From assembly GCA_965247255.1 (NCBI GenBank), contig CBDFGS010000013.1, forward strand, positions 806,001 through 870,000: a stretch of 64,000 bases of DNA. The letters are read 5' to 3'. The stretch is from CBDFGS01 sp965247255. GTDB lineage: Bacteria > Chloroflexota > Dehalococcoidia > Lucifugimonadales > CAUZJF01. How positions within the stretch are numbered: the first letter of the stretch is position 1; each line of letters starts with the position of its first letter. Of the stretch, positions 61,108 to 64,000 are shown one piece after another. A program made the translations under genes and the position numbers. Below the pieces are notes generated by a model, which ran no database searches, was not told the DNA's origin, and saw nothing but the letters and a program-made list of their open reading frames with translations.

Positions 61108-63237
61108 ATGATTGACGTTGCGATTCCCCAAATTGCCCGGGAGCTCCTATTGGCCCGACAGCAGGTGCAGGCCACCGTTGGCTTGCTGGACGATGGAGCT
61201 ACCGTGCCCTTCATTGCCCGGTACCGCAAGGAGGCTACAGCCAGCCTGGATGAGGTGGTTATCACCAGCATTCGGAACCGCTTGTCGCAGCTTCGGGAAC
61301 TCCGGGATCGGCGGGAGGCCATCCTGTCTTCCCTGGAAGAGCGCGGCATATTGACCGAGGAATTACGGAAGGCCGTACTCGCTGCCGAAACTCTGGCGGC
61401 CCTTGAGGACACCTATCTGCCCTACCGGCCTAAGCGGCGCACTCGGGCCACCATCGCCCGAGAAAAGGGACTGGAACCCCTGGCGCTGCACCTTTGGTAC
61501 CAGGAGGATTTTGACGTTAACCTTGCCGCTGCTGAGTACGTCAATCCGGAGTTGGGGGTGGAAAAAGTCGAAGATGCCCTGGGTGGTGCCAGGGACATCA
61601 TCGCCGAGCGGGTCAGCGAAGATCCCACCGCTCGGGCGGAAATACGGAAGCTGTTCTGGTCACAGGGTACCTTCTCCTCTCGAGTGGTTTCGGGTAAGGA
61701 CTCGGATGCGGCCAATTACCGGGATTACTTCATGTGGGCAGAACCGGTGGCTGACGTGCCCTCTCACCGGGTGCTGGCCATGCTCCGGGGTGAGAGAGAG
61801 GGACTACTGTCGATCCATATCGCGCCGCCCGTCGTGCAGGCGATAGCGATCCTGGAGGGGATTTTCGTCACCGGGGAAACCGAGGCCTCGCAGCAAGTCC
61901 GGCTGGCGGTTCAGAACAGATACAAGCGGCTGCTGGAAGCCTCCATGGAAACGGAGGTCCGCAAAGAAGCTAGAATTCGCGCCGAGGACGCCGCCATCAA
62001 AGTATTTGCCGACAACCTGCGGGAGCTCCTTCTGGCCCCGGCCCTGGGTCAGAAGAACGTGCTGGCCCTGGACCCCGGATTCCGCACCGGCTGCAAATTG
62101 GTGTGCCTGGGCCGGCAGGGCCGGTTGCTGCACCACGACACCGTCTATCCCTTGCTGGGGGGACGGGGAGAGCAGGAGGCAGCCAAGAAGATAGACCAAC
62201 TGTGCCGCCGGTACAGTGTTGAAGCCATCGCCGTGGGAAATGGCACCGGGGGCCGGGAGACCGAAGCCTTTCTGAGGGGGCTGGAGTTGGGCCCCGGTAT
62301 TCCTGTGGTAATGGTCAACGAGAGCGGGGCCTCGGTCTATTCAGCCTCGGAGGTGGCGCGGACTGAGTTTCCCGATGAGGACATTACGGTCCGGGGGGCT
62401 GTTTCCATCGGTCGCCGCCTAATGGATCCCCTGGCCGAATTGGTCAAGATAGACCCCAAGGCCATCGGTGTGGGCCAGTACCAGCACGACATCGATCAGA
62501 AGGCCCTGAAAGAACGCTTGGACGATGTGGTAAGTAGTTGCGTCAACAATGTTGGCGTGGAGTTGAACACCGCCAGTGGCGAGTTGCTCTCTTACGTTTC
62601 GGGCCTGGGACCCCGTTTGGCCAAGGCTATTGTGGAGTATCGGAACAGTTACGGTCCCTTTGCCTCCCGGGAATCCCTGAGGAAAGTCCCGCGCCTGGGT
62701 CCCAAGGCGTTCGAGCAGGCGGCTGGGTTTCTGCGAATTAGGGAGGGCGCCCATCCACTCGACGCCAGTGCCGTGCACCCAGAGTCCTACGGGGTCGTGG
62801 AGGCCATCGCCAAAGACTTGGGCCATCCGCTGGGCCAAGTGGTGGGCGACGCCAGTATATCCGGTCAGATTGATCCCCACCGCTACGTGAACGACAAGGT
62901 GGGACTGCCCACGTTGAATGACATAATCGAAGAGTTGGCCCGGCCCGGACGAGACCCCCGTCGCGAGTTCGAGCCATTCCACTTCGCCGAAGGCGTAAAC
63001 AAGATCGAGGACCTGGCGGCGGGGATGAAGCTGCCGGGGGTGGTAACCAACGTGACCGAATTCGGCGCCTTTGTCGATGTGGGCGCGCACCAGGATGGGT
63101 TGGTGCACATCAGCCAGTTGGCGAACCGCTTCATCAAAAATCCCTCCGATATTGTCAAAGTGCAGCAACGGGTGTGGGTTACCGTGTTGGAGGTCGACCT
63201 GGAGCGCAAGCGAATTGCCCTGTCAATGAAGGGTTGA
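61108..63237 (+). CDS. tex: Tex-family RNA-binding protein with S1 domain
   Basis: About 709 residues from the ATG at 61108. Hallmarks: VPFIARYRKEATASLDEVVI and DTYLPYRPKRRTRATIAREK in the N-terminal helical part, the YqgF-like nuclease fold starting LALDPGFRTGCKLVCL, VMVNESGASVYSASEVARTE, the helix-hairpin-helix region LGPRLAKAIVEYRNSYG, and a C-terminal S1 domain (GVVTNVTEFGAFVDVGAHQ, DGLVHISQLANRF). Tex proteins bind nucleic acids and affect transcription. Confidence 0.95.
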   Translation: MIDVAIPQIARELLLARQQVQATVGLLDDGATVPFIARYRKEATASLDEVVITSIRNRLSQLRELRDRREAILSSLEERGILTEELRKAVLAAETLAALEDTYLPYRPKRRTRATIAREKGLEPLALHLWYQEDFDVNLAAAEYVNPELGVEKVEDALGGARDIIAERVSEDPTARAEIRKLFWSQGTFSSRVVSGKDSDAANYRDYFMWAEPVADVPSHRVLAMLRGEREGLLSIHIAPPVVQAIAILEGIFVTGETEASQQVRLAVQNRYKRLLEASMETEVRKEARIRAEDAAIKVFADNLRELLLAPALGQKNVLALDPGFRTGCKLVCLGRQGRLLHHDTVYPLLGGRGEQEAAKKIDQLCRRYSVEAIAVGNGTGGRETEAFLRGLELGPGIPVVMVNESGASVYSASEVARTEFPDEDITVRGAVSIGRRLMDPLAELVKIDPKAIGVGQYQHDIDQKALKERLDDVVSSCVNNVGVELNTASGELLSYVSGLGPRLAKAIVEYRNSYGPFASRESLRKVPRLGPKAFEQAAGFLRIREGAHPLDASAVHPESYGVVEAIAKDLGHPLGQVVGDASISGQIDPHRYVNDKVGLPTLNDIIEELARPGRDPRREFEPFHFAEGVNKIEDLAAGMKLPGVVTNVTEFGAFVDVGAHQDGLVHISQLANRFIKNPSDIVKVQQRVWVTVLEVDLERKRIALSMKG

Positions 63238-63580
63238 GCGTCGTCCCTGTCCCCCGCCGCCCGAACTCCCCCAAGAGGACTTTACCTGGCCTATGATTAG
63301 GAGGCGGACGGGTCGGGCGCCGAAGGCGCTCGTGCTGACGGGCCGAAATCCATAGCTTGTGTCGTCGTTTGACCGTTAGACCAGCACGGTGGACACCTTC
63401 ACGAAGTAAACCCAGCGTTGGGATCTATCGCGAATGGGTTTGGCGAAGCTAGAAGCCAGCCTTCGAAGCCCTGAGAGCCACCTGCTCCCCACCTCTGGAC
63501 GGAGTCCACGCTACTGCCGGTGGCCGAGATCAGGTTGATCAGGGCTTCGGCGTCAGGACTCTTGAGCTGGAGGCCTAGAC
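63238..63580. other. Intergenic region between tex and yajQ
   Basis: 343 bases between convergent genes. A short GGCGCC-GAA-GGCGCT hairpin near 63320 is the only structure seen. A 61-codon minus-strand frame overlapping the yajQ stop (TTGA) has no recognisable features, and I do not call it. Confidence 0.4.
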
Positions 63581-64000
63581 TCAATCCCGGAAATTCACAT
63601 ACTGCAGTGGCTGTTTAATGTCCATCTCTTTTATGAACGCGATGGTCCCTTGCAAATCGTCGCGTTTCTTGCCCGATACGTGAAGTTCGTTCCCCTGGAT
63701 AGCAAGCTGGACTTTGATCTTGGCGGCTCGGACCGCCTTGACGATTTTGCGTCCCAAGTCGGCGTCAATCCCTTGCCCAATAGAGATGGTCCGCCTAATG
63801 GTTCCTCCGGCTGCATCTTGTGGAGCCGTGAACTCGAACGCACGTAGGTCCACATGTCGACGCGCAAGATACTTGCGAAGCAAGTCGTCTAGCTGGGATA
63901 ACTTCATGGTATCGTCAGCGATCATCGTTAGGGCGTTGTCGGTGCGTTCTATAGCACACTTTGTCCCCGCGAGGTCGTAGCGTTGCTTGATCTCTCGTTG
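63581..64000 (-). CDS. YajQ-family nucleotide-binding protein (5' end outside window)
   Basis: 140 codons are visible and the frame is open to the window edge; the full protein should be about 160 residues. REIKQRYDLAGTKCAIERTD at the visible start, LARRHVDLRAFEF, ISIGQGIDADLGRKIVKAVR and LHVSGKKRDDLQGTIAFIKE are characteristic of YajQ (DUF520). The family binds cyclic di-GMP or other nucleotides in some bacteria. Start codon and upstream region are not in the window. Confidence 0.92.
   Translation of the reverse strand, partial: QREIKQRYDLAGTKCAIERTDNALTMIADDTMKLSQLDDLLRKYLARRHVDLRAFEFTAPQDAAGGTIRRTISIGQGIDADLGRKIVKAVRAAKIKVQLAIQGNELHVSGKKRDDLQGTIAFIKEMDIKQPLQYVNFRD

Noticed and set aside
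63399..63584. 61-codon minus-strand frame overlapping the yajQ stop
   Set aside because: No ribosome-binding site, no recognised motif and a TTG start. The overlap alone is not enough.

Overview
The window is a 64 kb stretch of GC-rich bacterial chromosome. The gene content suggests a member of the Chloroflexota, possibly of the Dehalococcoidia/SAR202 type: a split glycine decarboxylase (gcvPA/gcvPB), a luciferase-like probable F420 oxidoreductase, MEP-pathway IspH beside a geranylgeranyl-reductase-like flavoprotein, a DUF1800/DUF1501 pair, DUF3179, and many short lipoproteins. This placement is inference from gene content; no rRNA or complete tRNA gene is present to test it.

Layout. 1-5.1 kb: a partial membrane protein, a secreted Thr/Pro-stalk protein, comB, a geranylgeranyl-reductase-like gene and ispH, all on the minus strand except the first. 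5.2-15.1 kb: a plus-strand metabolic block of aminotransferase, NAD synthetase, LLM oxidoreductase, the glycine cleavage operon gcvT-gcvH-gcvPA-gcvPB, a peroxiredoxin gene read through an in-frame TGA, and trmI. 15.2-18 kb: a MidA-like methyltransferase, a small zinc-ribbon protein and citrate synthase. 18.3-25.3 kb: IS1380-family copy 1, an M55 peptidase, a PEBP lipoprotein, hflC/hflK and a secreted HEWMH metalloprotease. 25.6-36 kb: a HAD phosphatase and a four-gene MacB/FtsX-like ABC exporter operon. 36-46 kb: FHA protein, glnS, a glycosidase-like beta-propeller protein, DUF3179 protein, TlpA-like lipoprotein, M19 dipeptidase-like protein and a DAO-type oxidoreductase. 46.6-55.4 kb: a DUF1800-DUF1501-NHL-oxidoreductase cluster broken by two more IS1380 copies. 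55.5-64 kb: double-PAS histidine kinase, isochorismatase-like hydrolase, a tRNA-Pro 3' remnant, YchF, a SEC-C protein, a decayed DUF1697 gene, Tex and the start-less end of a yajQ gene.

The most notable item is a gene at 13703-14161 that conventional annotation would lose. It encodes a complete 152-residue peroxiredoxin, but the peroxidatic cysteine position (residue 45) is a TGA codon. A 6-bp hairpin with a GUUCC loop begins 17 nt after that codon, in the position expected of a bacterial SECIS. I read it as a selenocysteine peroxiredoxin.

The second theme is recent IS1380 activity. Three copies have 18-19 bp terminal repeats and perfect 5-bp target duplications (CTTAG, CTAAA, CTAAG). Collapsing the duplication restores an uninterrupted reading frame in two of the three sites. 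All copies carry an inverted repeat placed so that read-through transcripts, but not the element's own transcript, could hide the transposase ribosome-binding site.
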